Assembly: GCF_014646335.1 (NCBI RefSeq)
Contig: NZ_BMNG01000001.1
Span: 680,219-744,218 of the forward strand
Direction: 5' to 3'
Length of the DNA: 64,000 bases
Source of the DNA: Streptomyces lasiicapitis
GTDB lineage: Bacteria; Actinomycetota; Actinomycetes; Streptomycetales; Streptomycetaceae
Shown here: piece by piece, positions 17,796 to 26,894 of the stretch
Layout: the number at the start of each line of letters is the position of its first letter
How positions within the stretch are numbered: the first letter of the stretch is position 1
Position numbers and translations under genes: made by a program
Notes under the pieces: model-generated
Seen by the model: the letters and a program-made list of their open reading frames with translations, nothing else
The model's database searches: none
What the model was told of the DNA's origin: nothing

Positions 17796-19238
17796 TTGAG
17801 GCTGCGAAAGGCGCACCGCGGGGCGTGGCTGGCGGTCGGGGCCGTCGTGCTCGGCGGCACGGGAGCCGTGGCGCTGCCGGTCGGTACGGCGGCGTACGCG
17901 GCCGACGGCGACCCGGCGGCACCCGCCGGCGACTTCGACCGCGACGGGACCGTGGACCTCGTCGCGGCCACGCCGCGCGCGTCCGGGTCCAAGGGATCGG
18001 TGACCGTCGTGCCGGGCGGCGCGGGCGGGCCGGTCGCCGCGAAGAAGAAGACGCTGACGCAGTCCAGCACGGGCGTGCCCGGCGTGAGCGAGTCCGGCGA
18101 CCAGTGGGGCGCGGCCACCGCGTGGGGCGACATCGACGGCGACGGCAACGCCGACCTCGTGATCGGCGCGCCCGGCGAGGACGACACGTCCGGTCACAAG
18201 GACCGCGGGGCGGTGACGATGCTGTACGGCCCGAAGTTCACCTCCGGCACGGACATGCAGCTCTCCGAGGACTTCGCCTACGGCGGCGCGCGGTTCGGCT
18301 CGGCCGTCGCGGTCGGCGACTTCAACGCCGACGGCAAGGCGGACGTGTTCGCCGCGGCCACGGGCACGGGCGGCAGCTGGGCGGCCCGCTTCTCGGCGGG
18401 ACACGAGACGGCGGGCACGGTGACGTCCGGCGACAGCGCCATCGCGTACGCGGACGCCGCGTCCGGCGACTTCAACGGCGACAAGTACGCCGACGTGGCG
18501 CTGAGCTACCGGGACGCGGCGGGCAAGGGCAAGGTCGTCTGGTTCAAGGGCACCCGCTCGGGTCTGAGCCGCGTGGGCACGCTGACCGCCGAGGGCGGCC
18601 GTTCGGTCGCCGCGGGCGACGTGACCGGCGACGGCCGGGCCGACCTCGTCATCGGCCAGCCGTACACCTCCGAGTCCGGCGCGCACGCGGGCGGCCAGGT
18701 GACGGTCGTGCCCGGCACGGCCTCGGGCCTCTCCTCCGCCGGGGCGACCACCGTGCACCAGGCGAGCGACGGGGTGCCGGGCGCCGCCGAGGCGGGCGAC
18801 GCGCTCGGCTGGTCGGTGGCGGTGGGCGACGTCGACAAGGACGGGTACGCGGACGTCCTGGCGGGCGCCCCCGGCGAGGACATCACCCGCGCGGGCAAGT
18901 CCCGTACGGACGCGGGCACTTCACTGCTCTTCAAGGGCACGCGGACCGGCCTCACGGGCGCGGGCGCGCTCGCCATGAGCCAGGACGAGCCGGACGTCCC
19001 CGGCTCCACCGAGTCTGGCGACCGCCTCGGCTCGGCGGTCACCCTCGCCGACTTCACCGGCGACGGCCGCGCGGACCTCGCGATAGGCGCGGACGGCGAG
19101 GACGCCGGCACCGGAACGATCCTGCAACTGGACACCGACGGGGCAGGCACGGTCCCGCTGAAGAGCGGGGTCTACTACGGCCGGGCACAGCTCGGTACGG
19201 CGGAGAAGGCGCACTTGGGCGAGGCACTCACGCCGTAG
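17796..19238 (+). CDS. Secreted FG-GAP (integrin alpha-like) beta-propeller protein
   Basis: A 480-residue exported protein. The signal peptide ends about AAYA-ADG. Seven or so repeats follow, each carrying a calcium-binding FG-GAP loop such as GDFDRDGTVDLV, GDIDGDGNADLV, GDFNADGKADVF and GDVDKDGYADVL. It therefore folds as a calcium-stabilised beta-propeller outside the cell; Streptomyces have many. I prefer the TTG at 17796 because GAGGGG lies eight to nine bases before it; the TTG at 17787 is the alternative. A strong hairpin ends the transcript. Confidence 0.9.
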   Translation: MRLRKAHRGAWLAVGAVVLGGTGAVALPVGTAAYAADGDPAAPAGDFDRDGTVDLVAATPRASGSKGSVTVVPGGAGGPVAAKKKTLTQSSTGVPGVSESGDQWGAATAWGDIDGDGNADLVIGAPGEDDTSGHKDRGAVTMLYGPKFTSGTDMQLSEDFAYGGARFGSAVAVGDFNADGKADVFAAATGTGGSWAARFSAGHETAGTVTSGDSAIAYADAASGDFNGDKYADVALSYRDAAGKGKVVWFKGTRSGLSRVGTLTAEGGRSVAAGDVTGDGRADLVIGQPYTSESGAHAGGQVTVVPGTASGLSSAGATTVHQASDGVPGAAEAGDALGWSVAVGDVDKDGYADVLAGAPGEDITRAGKSRTDAGTSLLFKGTRTGLTGAGALAMSQDEPDVPGSTESGDRLGSAVTLADFTGDGRADLAIGADGEDAGTGTILQLDTDGAGTVPLKSGVYYGRAQLGTAEKAHLGEALTP

Positions 19239-19242
19239 TACC

Positions 19243-19283
19243 CCGGGGTGGCCCCGGGGGTTGGTACCCCGGGGCCACCCCGG
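19243..19283. terminator. Bidirectional rho-independent-type hairpin
   Basis: A perfect 17-base-pair stem (19243-19259 with 19267-19283) and a 7-base loop lie in the 47 bases between two convergent genes. There is no T-run, as usual in Streptomyces. It would serve both directions. Confidence 0.85.
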
Positions 19284-19285
19284 AG

Positions 19286-19963
19286 TCAGTACTCCGAGGT
19301 CACCCCGGACCGCCGCGACCGCGACACCACCGCCCGCAGCACCCGCCGGCCCTCCGTCGACACGTCGAGGACCTGGCGCAGGCCGCCGCCGGTGCCGCTC
19401 GTGCCGCCGAGGAGTTCCAGGACCCGTACCTGGCGCCGGAGTTCGGCGGAGACCAGGGGGGACACGCCCTCGTCCCCGGCGTCCAGGAGGCGGTGGATGC
19501 GGAGCGCGGCGGCCGAGCAGCCGTCGGCCCAGGCGCGCAGGGCGGCGGCCGAGCGGGTGGCGGGGACGGCTTCGAGCATGCGGCGGGCGAGGGCGGTGGC
19601 TTCGGCGGGGTCGGGGCCCGCGTCGGACGACCAAGCTCCCCCGAGGTCGGGGGTCGGCCCGGCGCCCAGCGCCGTCCGTACCTCCGTCAGTGCCCCCTCC
19701 CACCCCGTCCCGTCCGCCAGGCTCACCCACAACGGCCGCAGCACCTGGTCCTCGCCGTCGAGCAGCGGCAGGCAGCGGTCCAGGCAGCCGAGTGCGCTTG
19801 CCGCGAGGGCGGTCTCGTCGGCTCGGGCGATCAGGTCGGTCAGGCTCGGCTGGCCGGGATCCGACCGTGTGGCGCCCAGGGGCGCGCTATCCGGCCACGC
19901 GACGCGCGTCTCGGCGCCCGTCCGCGCGTGCGGGTCTGAACTGGACAAAGGGCTCGTACTCAT
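19286..19963 (-). CDS. Conserved hypothetical protein
   Basis: A 225-residue, largely helical soluble protein with no signal peptide or recognised domain. Its start at 19963 has AGGAGAC ten bases upstream. Helical stretches such as LTDLIARADETALAASALGC and EATALARRMLEAVPATRSAA dominate. The C-terminus is basic (RAVVSRSRRSG). It converges with the FG-GAP gene and shares its terminator. Codon usage matches the core genome around it. Confidence 0.65.
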   Translation of the reverse strand: MSTSPLSSSDPHARTGAETRVAWPDSAPLGATRSDPGQPSLTDLIARADETALAASALGCLDRCLPLLDGEDQVLRPLWVSLADGTGWEGALTEVRTALGAGPTPDLGGAWSSDAGPDPAEATALARRMLEAVPATRSAAALRAWADGCSAAALRIHRLLDAGDEGVSPLVSAELRRQVRVLELLGGTSGTGGGLRQVLDVSTEGRRVLRAVVSRSRRSGVTSEY

Positions 19964-20098
19964 GACGTACGCCGTCTCCTGTCGCGGACTGGGCACCTCC
20001 GCATGCCCCACTTGCCCTTACTGCGTACGGAGCCCCCGGAACGTCACTGTGAGGCCAGGGAGGCTGGAATTCGACGCCGGACGTCACGGTGCCTCCGG

Positions 20099-20608
20099 CT
20101 ACTGCGGGAGTACCCCGAGGCGGTCGAGGAAGCGGAAGAAGAGTTCCTCCGCGGAGGGTTCGGGGTCCGCGGTGAGGACGTCGAGGAGCGCCGCGGGCCG
20201 TGCCGTCCTGCCGGACTCCGCGGCCCACGCGACGGCGCGGTCGGCGGCGTCGCGCGGCTCCAGGAAGTAGTCCTCGACGGTCAGTTCGTCCTCGCCGAGG
20301 TCGAGGTACCCGGCCATCGCGTTCCTGGCCAGGCACGTCGTCCACGCGCCGCTCTCCGGCGCCGCCGCCTCGACGACCACGCAGTCGCTGTCGAGGACGT
20401 AGCCGAAGAGCGCGGGCGCCTCGGTCTCGTGGGCGAGCGTGTTCATGTTGCCGACATCGACGGTCCCGTCGGACGGGCACTCCCAGACCTGCCATCCGTC
20501 CGGCCGCCGCTCGAGGAGCGTGAGCCGGTCCCGTACCCCCGCCACCGCCGCGAACTCGCCGAGCGGCCGCTCGCTGCGGCCCACGACGTAGTACCCCCAG
20601 TAGCCCAT
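20099..20608 (-). CDS. Conserved hypothetical protein
   Basis: A 169-residue acidic protein starting MGYWGYYVVGRSERPL. The motif GWQVWECPSDGTVDVG and the tryptophan-rich N-terminus recall small Streptomyces proteins of unknown role. The ATG at 20608 is preferred over 20734 because the upstream extension is Arg-rich and unlike protein. Two tandem 11-base repeats lie about 100 bases upstream. No function can be assigned. Confidence 0.65.
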   Translation of the reverse strand: MGYWGYYVVGRSERPLGEFAAVAGVRDRLTLLERRPDGWQVWECPSDGTVDVGNMNTLAHETEAPALFGYVLDSDCVVVEAAAPESGAWTTCLARNAMAGYLDLGEDELTVEDYFLEPRDAADRAVAWAAESGRTARPAALLDVLTADPEPSAEELFFRFLDRLGVLPQ

Positions 20609-20711
20609 CTCCGTGCCCCCGTTGTGCTCGTACCGTGCTTGCCCTGCTCGCCGTGGATTCCGTGCTTTCCGGCGTGTGTCGCCGAATACACCACAGGGCC
20701 GGTGCGTGCGC

Positions 20712-20733
20712 CACCGAAAGCACACCGAAAGCA
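20712..20733 (-). repeat. Tandem 11-bp repeat in promoter region
   Basis: CACCGAAAGCA occurs twice without a gap at 20712-20722 and 20723-20733. A related inverted copy (GTGCTTTCCGG) lies near 20660. They sit in the 174-base space upstream of the gene starting at 20608 and downstream of the DUF4328 gene. A regulatory site is plausible. Confidence 0.45.
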
Positions 20734-20782
20734 CGGATCGGACACAGCACGTGCGGATGATCTGCGCGTGGCGCAGGGGGAG

Positions 20783-21523
20783 TCACGCGTGCGTGGGGCT
20801 CCCGGGACCGCTCCGCGCCTTCGCGCCCTGCATCGCCGTGAGGCGCCGCACGAAGAGGATCGCCAGGACGGCGGCGGCGATGCTGAGGAGGTCGGAGGCC
20901 ATCAGGGAGACGACGGCGTTCTTGATCTTCTCCGGCTCCTCGGCCTTCCTGTACTGCTGCGACGCGATCCACCCGAAGACGCTGCTCGTGATCCACAGCG
21001 TCCACCAGGCATTGAGGAGCGTGCGCCGCCCGGCCTGCGGGGCACCGCCCGGCAGCCACCGCCCCTCGGAGCTCGCGTCCCAGATGTCGACGGCGACGCG
21101 CCGCGGGAACCAGAGGTTGGCGACCGGCACGAACCAGGCCCCCACCGCCCAGCCCCGCGACATGGAGTGGCCGTCCGGGGCGAACACCTCGGCATTCACG
21201 CGCACCCGGCGGAACCAGCACAGGAACAGGACGGCGGTACCGACCAGCGCCGCCACCTGAAAGACGCCCGAGGCGGCGTACAGCGAGTCGGCGCGGTCGG
21301 CGCGGTCCTCGGTGACGGTGCCGAGGCCCCCGTCGATCAGGTCGCTCACGACGCCGAAGACACCGCCGCCCGCCCAGAGCGAGAACAGGTCCGTGGCGAT
21401 GCCGACACCGAGCAGCGCCACTGTGCCGTTGGCGAGCCCGACGGGGGACTTCAGCCAGGCACCGGGGCCGGGAGCGGACGGCGGCGGCGGAGCGACGGGC
21501 ATGCTCGGCGGCGTGTACGACAT
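20783..21523 (-). CDS. DUF4328 membrane protein
   Basis: A 246-residue membrane protein with a Pro-rich N-terminus and several helices. It carries the DUF4328 signature WFRRVRVNAE, then RGWAVGAWFVPVANLWFPRR with the following VAVDIWDAS. Function of the family is unknown; members are common in Streptomyces and often have N-terminal proline-rich tails. The ATG at 21523 is favoured over the GTG six codons earlier. Confidence 0.85.
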   Translation of the reverse strand: MSYTPPSMPVAPPPPSAPGPGAWLKSPVGLANGTVALLGVGIATDLFSLWAGGGVFGVVSDLIDGGLGTVTEDRADRADSLYAASGVFQVAALVGTAVLFLCWFRRVRVNAEVFAPDGHSMSRGWAVGAWFVPVANLWFPRRVAVDIWDASSEGRWLPGGAPQAGRRTLLNAWWTLWITSSVFGWIASQQYRKAEEPEKIKNAVVSLMASDLLSIAAAVLAILFVRRLTAMQGAKARSGPGSPTHA

Positions 21524-21649
21524 GACGGAGGAACCCCCCACGGGTCGGAGAACAAAAAGAGGGCGCCGCCCTCACCCCTCCCCGGGCACAGGCACGGCGC
21601 GACCTGCGAACCTACCCGATTTCCCCCACTGCCCCCGCATTTTTTCGCG

Positions 21650-23248
21650 CTACCCCAACCGCCCCGCAAGCCCCTCGAACTCCGCCCACGACCGCGTCGG
21701 CTCCCGCGCGTCCCACAGCTTCTGGGCCGTCGCCCGCAGCGGCATGCGGATGCCGCGCGCCACCTCGTCCTGGGTCTGCGAGTTGGCGAGGTCGCACCAC
21801 ACGGCGAAGGTGGCGCCGAGGATCTGGCGGTCGTACGAGGCGGGCACGGGCTGCGTGCCGCGCACCACCCGCGGGGTCCACTGCTCGTAGATGCGCTGCC
21901 CGGTGGGGTACCGGAAGTCGTTGGGCTGGCCGAGGACGTAGTAGAGGAACTCGTCGTTGTAATTGATGACGTCACGGCCGTCCCGCAGGTACTCGACGGG
22001 CTCGCGCGAGCCGAGCTCCTTGCCGGTCCAGTACGCCACCTCGACGCGGTCGTCGACGCGCGTGACGCCGCCCCGGAAGAACCCGTCGTTCCAGGCCCGC
22101 ACCTGGCGGCCGGGCCCGACCGTCTTCGCGCGGTCGTTCAGCCAAGCGGTCGCGAGGTCCTGCACGCGCGCCCCGGGGCCGAGGCGGTCGCGCGCGGCGG
22201 CCGCGAGCTGCGGGAAGGAGGCCTCGGGGTCGCGCACGGTCAGCGCCTGGTACTCGTCGGCGCCCAGGTGCCAGCGCGCGCCGGGGAACAACTCGTCGTA
22301 CTCGCGCAGCAGGTCGTCGACGATCTCGGCGGCCTTCGGCTTCGAGATGTCGACGGCGCCCTGCGTGGGCGCGCCACCGGTGTTGCGCAGTTGGAGGTCG
22401 GGGTGGGCGCGTATGACGGCGCCGAGGTGTCCGGGCGAGTCGATCTCCGGTACGACGGTGATGTGCCGGCTGGCCGCGAGGTCGACGATGCGGCGGACCT
22501 GGTCCTTGGTGAGGTGGTCGGCGGAGACGATCTCGGGGTGCGACTCGGAGGCTATGCGGAAGGCCTGGTCGTCCGAGAAGTGCAGACCTATCTCGTTGTA
22601 CTTGAGGTCGCCCAGGTCGCGGATGCGGTCCTCGATCCACTCGGCGGAGAAGTGCTTGCGCGCCGTGTCGATCATGAAGCCGCGGCGCGGCTTGGCGGGC
22701 TGGTCCCGTACGACGCCCTCCGGCGCGGTGCGGCCGTCGGCGACGGCCTGCTTGAGGGTGCGGGTGCCGTAGAAGACCCCCGCCTCGGCGGGCCCGGCGA
22801 TCCGGACGACGCGGTTCTTCACGGTGAGGGTGTACGACTCGGCGCCACCGCCCGCGCCCCGATCACCCTTCGACAGTTCCAGGCGTACGTCACCGGCACG
22901 CGGCTTCGCCTCGCCCCCGTACTTCAGCCGCAGCTCCCCGGCGAGCAGCCGCGCCTCGTCGGCGAGGCGGCCGTCGCCCACGAGGACCCGCCCGCCGTCG
23001 CCGGGCCGCCAGCCGGGCCCGCGGGCGGCTTCGTGCGCGCGCACGGCGGGGATGGTGGCGGGCGCCTCGGAGGGTGCGTACGACTTCGTGGGCTCGGGCG
23101 CGCGCGGCGGCGCCGACGACGACGCCCGCTCGCCGTTCCCCCGGGCCGCGTTCCCGGAGCCGCCGCCTTCGTCGGGCCAGAGCCCCACGGTGAGCGCCAC
23201 GGCCCCCGCCGCGACCACGCCCGCGCCCACGGCGAGCCCCCGCGGCAT
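21650..23248 (-). CDS. Beta-N-acetylhexosaminidase (GH20)
   Basis: Removes terminal N-acetylglucosamine from chitin oligomers or glycans at the cell surface. The protein has an N-terminal membrane anchor (LAVGAGVVAAGAVALTVGLW), a linker rich in Ser/Pro, the GH20b domain, and the GH20 barrel with PRRGFMIDTARKHFS, IDSPGHLGAVIRAHP and the catalytic Asp-Glu pair in WHLGADEY. The ATG at 23248 puts the anchor at the N-terminus; the frame stays open upstream and the true start may be a GTG just before. About 532 residues. It is divergent from the OHCU decarboxylase gene. In S. coelicolor a hexosaminidase also lies by sdh (from memory). Confidence 0.9.
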   Translation of the reverse strand: MPRGLAVGAGVVAAGAVALTVGLWPDEGGGSGNAARGNGERASSSAPPRAPEPTKSYAPSEAPATIPAVRAHEAARGPGWRPGDGGRVLVGDGRLADEARLLAGELRLKYGGEAKPRAGDVRLELSKGDRGAGGGAESYTLTVKNRVVRIAGPAEAGVFYGTRTLKQAVADGRTAPEGVVRDQPAKPRRGFMIDTARKHFSAEWIEDRIRDLGDLKYNEIGLHFSDDQAFRIASESHPEIVSADHLTKDQVRRIVDLAASRHITVVPEIDSPGHLGAVIRAHPDLQLRNTGGAPTQGAVDISKPKAAEIVDDLLREYDELFPGARWHLGADEYQALTVRDPEASFPQLAAAARDRLGPGARVQDLATAWLNDRAKTVGPGRQVRAWNDGFFRGGVTRVDDRVEVAYWTGKELGSREPVEYLRDGRDVINYNDEFLYYVLGQPNDFRYPTGQRIYEQWTPRVVRGTQPVPASYDRQILGATFAVWCDLANSQTQDEVARGIRMPLRATAQKLWDAREPTRSWAEFEGLAGRLG

Positions 23249-23503
23249 CACCGCCGACCACCCCCGCCACAGCTCTCGCCGCCACCCGGCGCAGCAAGGC
23301 CGACGCGGCTCGGAGGGGTCCGGGAGATCAGCGATATCAACGGCTCCACACCCCCACGCTAAGCCCGCCCCCACGAGCGGCGCTCGTCCACCCAACGTCC
23401 CCAAACTCTCCCATTCGGGTGATTTCCGGGTACCCCAAGGACACCTCCACCCCCACCCCGCTAGCGTTGACCCATCACCCCCGCTCTTTGCCGAGGAGCC
23501 CCC

Positions 23504-24085
23504 CTGCAGCCGCACCGCGCCATACCGGACGCCCTGCACCCGCTGAACACAGCGTCACCGGAATCCGCCGAGCGCACCCTCACCACCTGCTGCGGAAGCC
23601 GCCACTGGGCGCACCGCCTCGCAGCCCACCGGCCCTACCCGGACCTGGACGCCCTGCTGGCCGCCGCCGACGAGGCGGCCTACGACCTGGCTCCCGACGA
23701 CCTCACCGAAGCCCTCGCCGCCGAACCCCTGGAGCCCGCGCTCCCCCCGGGCACCGGCTACGGGGCCGCGGCCACCGCCCTGCGCGCCGCCACCGCCGCC
23801 TACGAGAGCCGGTTCGGCCACGCCTTCGTGATCTGCCTCGACGGCGTCGCCCGCAGCGAGGCCCTGGACCACCTGCTCGCCTCCATCCGCGGCCGGCTCG
23901 GCAACGACCCGGAGGAGGAGCGCGCCGTCGCGGCCGACGAACTGCGCCGCCTCGCCCGCGGCCGCCTCACCCGGCTGGTCCGCGAACAGGCGCAACACGC
24001 GGTGGCAGGCGCCCCGGAACAGCCCGCTCCACCTGCGGCGCAGCGCGGCGAGGCCCACCGCGATAGCCCGTACGTACCAGTTTGA
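23504..24085 (+). CDS. OHCU decarboxylase (purine/urate catabolism) with apparent CTG start
   Basis: 2-oxo-4-hydroxy-4-carboxy-5-ureidoimidazoline decarboxylase forms S-allantoin after uricase and HIU hydrolase. The 193-residue frame has LNTASPESAERTLTTCCGS near the N-terminus, HRPYPDLDALLAAADEAAYD in the middle, and the conserved segment GHAFVICLDGVARSEALDHL before a helical end with a conserved Arg-rich region. No ATG, GTG or TTG gives the full N-terminus; a CTG at 23504 lies five bases after a perfect GAGGAG (23494-23499). No other urate genes are in the window, so it stands apart from its pathway. Confidence 0.8.
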   Translation: MQPHRAIPDALHPLNTASPESAERTLTTCCGSRHWAHRLAAHRPYPDLDALLAAADEAAYDLAPDDLTEALAAEPLEPALPPGTGYGAAATALRAATAAYESRFGHAFVICLDGVARSEALDHLLASIRGRLGNDPEEERAVAADELRRLARGRLTRLVREQAQHAVAGAPEQPAPPAAQRGEAHRDSPYVPV

Positions 24086-24233
24086 TTGCCTGTTTGATCA
24101 CACCAGAGGACCCCGGGCGGGGAAGCCGACAACTCGTCGATACGATGACGAGCGGCCGGTGGACCGTACCCGGCCGGGCTCGTCCGACCGAGAAGCCGGC
24201 CGGCCCCAATCCCCGCTCCCGGAGGGTTCTTCC

Positions 24234-24614
24234 GTGCCGGCTGGAACGCTGTACCGCGGCCGGGAAGGCATGTGGTCATGGGTGGCTCATCGAGTCACCG
24301 GTGTCCTCATCTTCTTCTTCCTGTTCGTGCATGTCCTCGACACCGCTCTCGTCCGCGTCTCCCCGGAGGCGTACGACGATGTCGTGGCTACCTACAAGAC
24401 GCCGCTCGTCGCGCTGCTCGAGTACGGCCTCGTCGCCGCCATCCTCTTCCACGCGCTCAACGGCCTGCGTGTCATCGCCGTCGACTTCTGGTCGAAGGGC
24501 CCCCGCTACCAGAAGCAGATGCTCTGGACCGTCATGGGCGTCTGGATCGTGCTGATGGTCGGCGCGCTGTACCCGGTCCTCGGCCACGCCGTCCGCGAAG
24601 TATTCGGGAGCTGA
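24234..24614 (+). CDS. sdhC: Succinate dehydrogenase cytochrome b556 subunit
   Basis: One of two membrane anchors of complex II, binding haem b and menaquinone. It has 126 residues and three membrane helices; WSWVAHRVTGVLIFFFLFVH holds the SdhC signature (S/W-x-x-HRxTG), and the conserved histidines are in FVHVLD and FHALNGLR. It starts at a GTG with GGAGGG eight bases upstream. First gene of sdhCDAB; sdhD follows after eight bases. Confidence 0.95.
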   Translation: MPAGTLYRGREGMWSWVAHRVTGVLIFFFLFVHVLDTALVRVSPEAYDDVVATYKTPLVALLEYGLVAAILFHALNGLRVIAVDFWSKGPRYQKQMLWTVMGVWIVLMVGALYPVLGHAVREVFGS

Positions 24615-24622
24615 GGCCAGAC

Positions 24623-25114
24623 ATGTCCGACATCACGCTTCAGAAGTCCGACAGCTCCGGCGTCGGCCCCGTCGAGGGCATCTCGCTCTACGACGCCGAC
24701 AACCCGGCCCCCGTCATCGAGGCCCCGCGCAAGCGCACCTCGAAGACCCCGCGCTCGACCCGCGGCAACTTCGAGATGGCCGCGTGGCTCTTCATGCGCC
24801 TGTCCGGCGTCGTCCTCGTCGTCCTGGTCCTCGGCCACCTGCTGATCCAGCTCGTCCTCGACGGCGGCGTCTCCAAGATCGGCTTCGCGTTCGTCGCGGG
24901 CCGCTGGGCGTCCCCGTTCTGGCAGGTCTGGGATCTCCTTATGCTGTGGCTCGCGATGCTGCACGGCGCGAACGGCCTGCGTACGGTCATCAACGACTAC
25001 GCGGAGCGCCCGAACACGCGGCTGTGGCTGAAGGGCCTGCTGTACACCGCCACGGTGTTCACCATCCTGCTGGGCACGCTGGTGATCTTCACCTTCGACC
25101 CGAACATCCGCTAG
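24623..25114 (+). CDS. sdhD: Succinate dehydrogenase hydrophobic membrane anchor
   Basis: Second membrane anchor of complex II, 163 residues. A 50-residue polar N-terminal extension precedes three helices (LSGVVLVVLVLGHLLIQLVL, VWDLLMLWLAMLHGANGLR, GLLYTATVFTILLGTLVIFT). Conserved histidines in LGHLL and LHGANG are likely haem ligands. The eight-base spacing from sdhC and 25 bases to sdhA mark one transcript. Confidence 0.93.
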   Translation: MSDITLQKSDSSGVGPVEGISLYDADNPAPVIEAPRKRTSKTPRSTRGNFEMAAWLFMRLSGVVLVVLVLGHLLIQLVLDGGVSKIGFAFVAGRWASPFWQVWDLLMLWLAMLHGANGLRTVINDYAERPNTRLWLKGLLYTATVFTILLGTLVIFTFDPNIR

Positions 25115-25139
25115 GCACGGGGCTGAGGTAATCCACGTC

Positions 25140-26894
25140 ATGAAGATCCACAAGTACGACACCGTCATCGTCGGCGCGGGCGGCGCGGGCATGCGCGCCG
25201 CCATCGAGGCGACGAAGCGCAGCCGCACCGCCGTGCTCACCAAGCTCTACCCCACGCGTTCCCACACGGGCGCGGCGCAGGGCGGCATGGCCGCCGCGCT
25301 CGCCAACGTGGAGGAGGACAACTGGGAGTGGCACACCTTCGACACGATCAAGGGCGGCGACTACCTGGTCGACCAGGACGCCGCCGAGATCCTCGCGAAG
25401 GAGGCCATCGACGCGGTCCTGGACCTCGAGAAGATGGGCCTGCCGTTCAACCGCACCCCGGACGGCACCATCGACCAGCGCCGCTTCGGCGGCCACTCCC
25501 GCAACCACGGCGAGGCGCCGGTGCGCCGCTCCTGCTACGCCGCGGACCGCACGGGCCACATGATCCTCCAGACCCTCTACCAGAACTGCGTCAAGGAGGG
25601 TGTGGAGTTCTTCAACGAGTTCTACGTCCTCGACCAGCTCATCGTGGAGGAGGACGGGGTCAAGAAGTCGGCGGGCGTCGTCGCGTACGAGCTGGCCACC
25701 GGCGAGATCCACGTCTTCCAGGCGAAGTCCGTCATCTACGCCTCGGGCGGCACCGGCAAGTTCTTCAAGGTGACCTCGAACGCGCACACCCTGACCGGTG
25801 ACGGCCAGGCGGCCTGCTACCGGCGCGGTCTGCCCCTTGAGGACATGGAGTTCTTCCAGTTCCACCCGACCGGCATCTGGCGCATGGGCATCCTGCTGAC
25901 GGAAGGCGCCCGTGGTGAGGGCGGCATCCTCCGCAACAAGGACGGCGAGCGCTTCATGGAGAAGTACGCGCCGGTCATGAAGGACCTCGCGTCCCGTGAC
26001 GTCGTCTCGCGCTCCATCTACACGGAGATCCGTGAGGGCCGCGGCTGCGGTCCCGAGGGCGACCACGTCTACCTGGACCTCACGCACCTCCCGCCGGAGC
26101 AGCTCGACGCCAAGCTGCCCGACATCACGGAGTTCGCGCGCACCTACCTCGGCATCGAGCCCTACACGGACCCGATCCCGATCCAGCCCACCGCGCACTA
26201 CGCCATGGGCGGCATCCCGACGAACGTCGAGGGCGAGGTCCTGTCGGACAACACCACCGTCGTCCCGGGCCTGTACGCGGCCGGCGAGGTCGCCTGTGTG
26301 TCCGTGCACGGCGCCAACCGTCTGGGCACCAACTCGCTCCTGGACATCAACGTCTTCGGCCGCCGCGCGGGCATCGCCGCCGCGGAGTACTCCGCGAAGG
26401 CCGACTACGTGGAGCTGCCGGAGAACCCGGCGGAGCTCGTGGTCTCCCTGGTGGAGCAGCTGCGCGACTCCACGGGCACGGAGCGCGTCGCGGACATCCG
26501 CAAGGAGCTCCAGGAGACGATGGACGCCAACGTGATGGTGTTCCGTACGGAGCAGACCATCAAGACGGCCGTCGAGAAGATCGCCGAGCTGCGCGCGCGC
26601 TACAAGAACGTCTCGGTCCAGGACAAGGGCAGGCGCTTCAACACCGACCTCCTGGAGGCCATCGAGCTGGGCAACCTGCTCGACCTGGCCGAGGTCATGG
26701 CGGTGTCGGCGCTCGCCCGCAAGGAGTCCCGCGGCGGTCACTACCGCGAGGACTACCCCAACCGCGACGACGTCAACTTCATGCGCCACACCATGGCGTA
26801 CCGCGAGGTCGCCGACGACGGCAAGGACTCGATCCGCCTCGACTACAAGCCGGTCGTCCAGACCCGCTACCAGCCGATGGAGCGTAAGTACTGA
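25140..26894 (+). CDS. sdhA: Succinate dehydrogenase flavoprotein subunit
   Basis: Oxidises succinate to fumarate on the cytoplasmic face and passes electrons to SdhB. The 584-residue length is normal. The Rossmann motif GAGGAGMRAA, the covalent-FAD histidine in TRSHTGAAQGG, the active-site arginine region DVVSRSIYTEIREG and HGANRLGTNSLLD are intact. It overlaps sdhB by one base (TGATG), indicating coupled translation. Confidence 0.97.
   Translation: MKIHKYDTVIVGAGGAGMRAAIEATKRSRTAVLTKLYPTRSHTGAAQGGMAAALANVEEDNWEWHTFDTIKGGDYLVDQDAAEILAKEAIDAVLDLEKMGLPFNRTPDGTIDQRRFGGHSRNHGEAPVRRSCYAADRTGHMILQTLYQNCVKEGVEFFNEFYVLDQLIVEEDGVKKSAGVVAYELATGEIHVFQAKSVIYASGGTGKFFKVTSNAHTLTGDGQAACYRRGLPLEDMEFFQFHPTGIWRMGILLTEGARGEGGILRNKDGERFMEKYAPVMKDLASRDVVSRSIYTEIREGRGCGPEGDHVYLDLTHLPPEQLDAKLPDITEFARTYLGIEPYTDPIPIQPTAHYAMGGIPTNVEGEVLSDNTTVVPGLYAAGEVACVSVHGANRLGTNSLLDINVFGRRAGIAAAEYSAKADYVELPENPAELVVSLVEQLRDSTGTERVADIRKELQETMDANVMVFRTEQTIKTAVEKIAELRARYKNVSVQDKGRRFNTDLLEAIELGNLLDLAEVMAVSALARKESRGGHYREDYPNRDDVNFMRHTMAYREVADDGKDSIRLDYKPVVQTRYQPMERKY

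Noticed and set aside
20003..23362. 1,119-codon plus-strand frame
   Set aside because: Covers four well-supported minus-strand genes; it exists only because stop codons are rare in GC-rich DNA.
23555..24058. Minus-strand frame opposite the OHCU decarboxylase
   Set aside because: The plus strand carries a clear OHCU decarboxylase; this frame is Gly/Val-rich without motifs.
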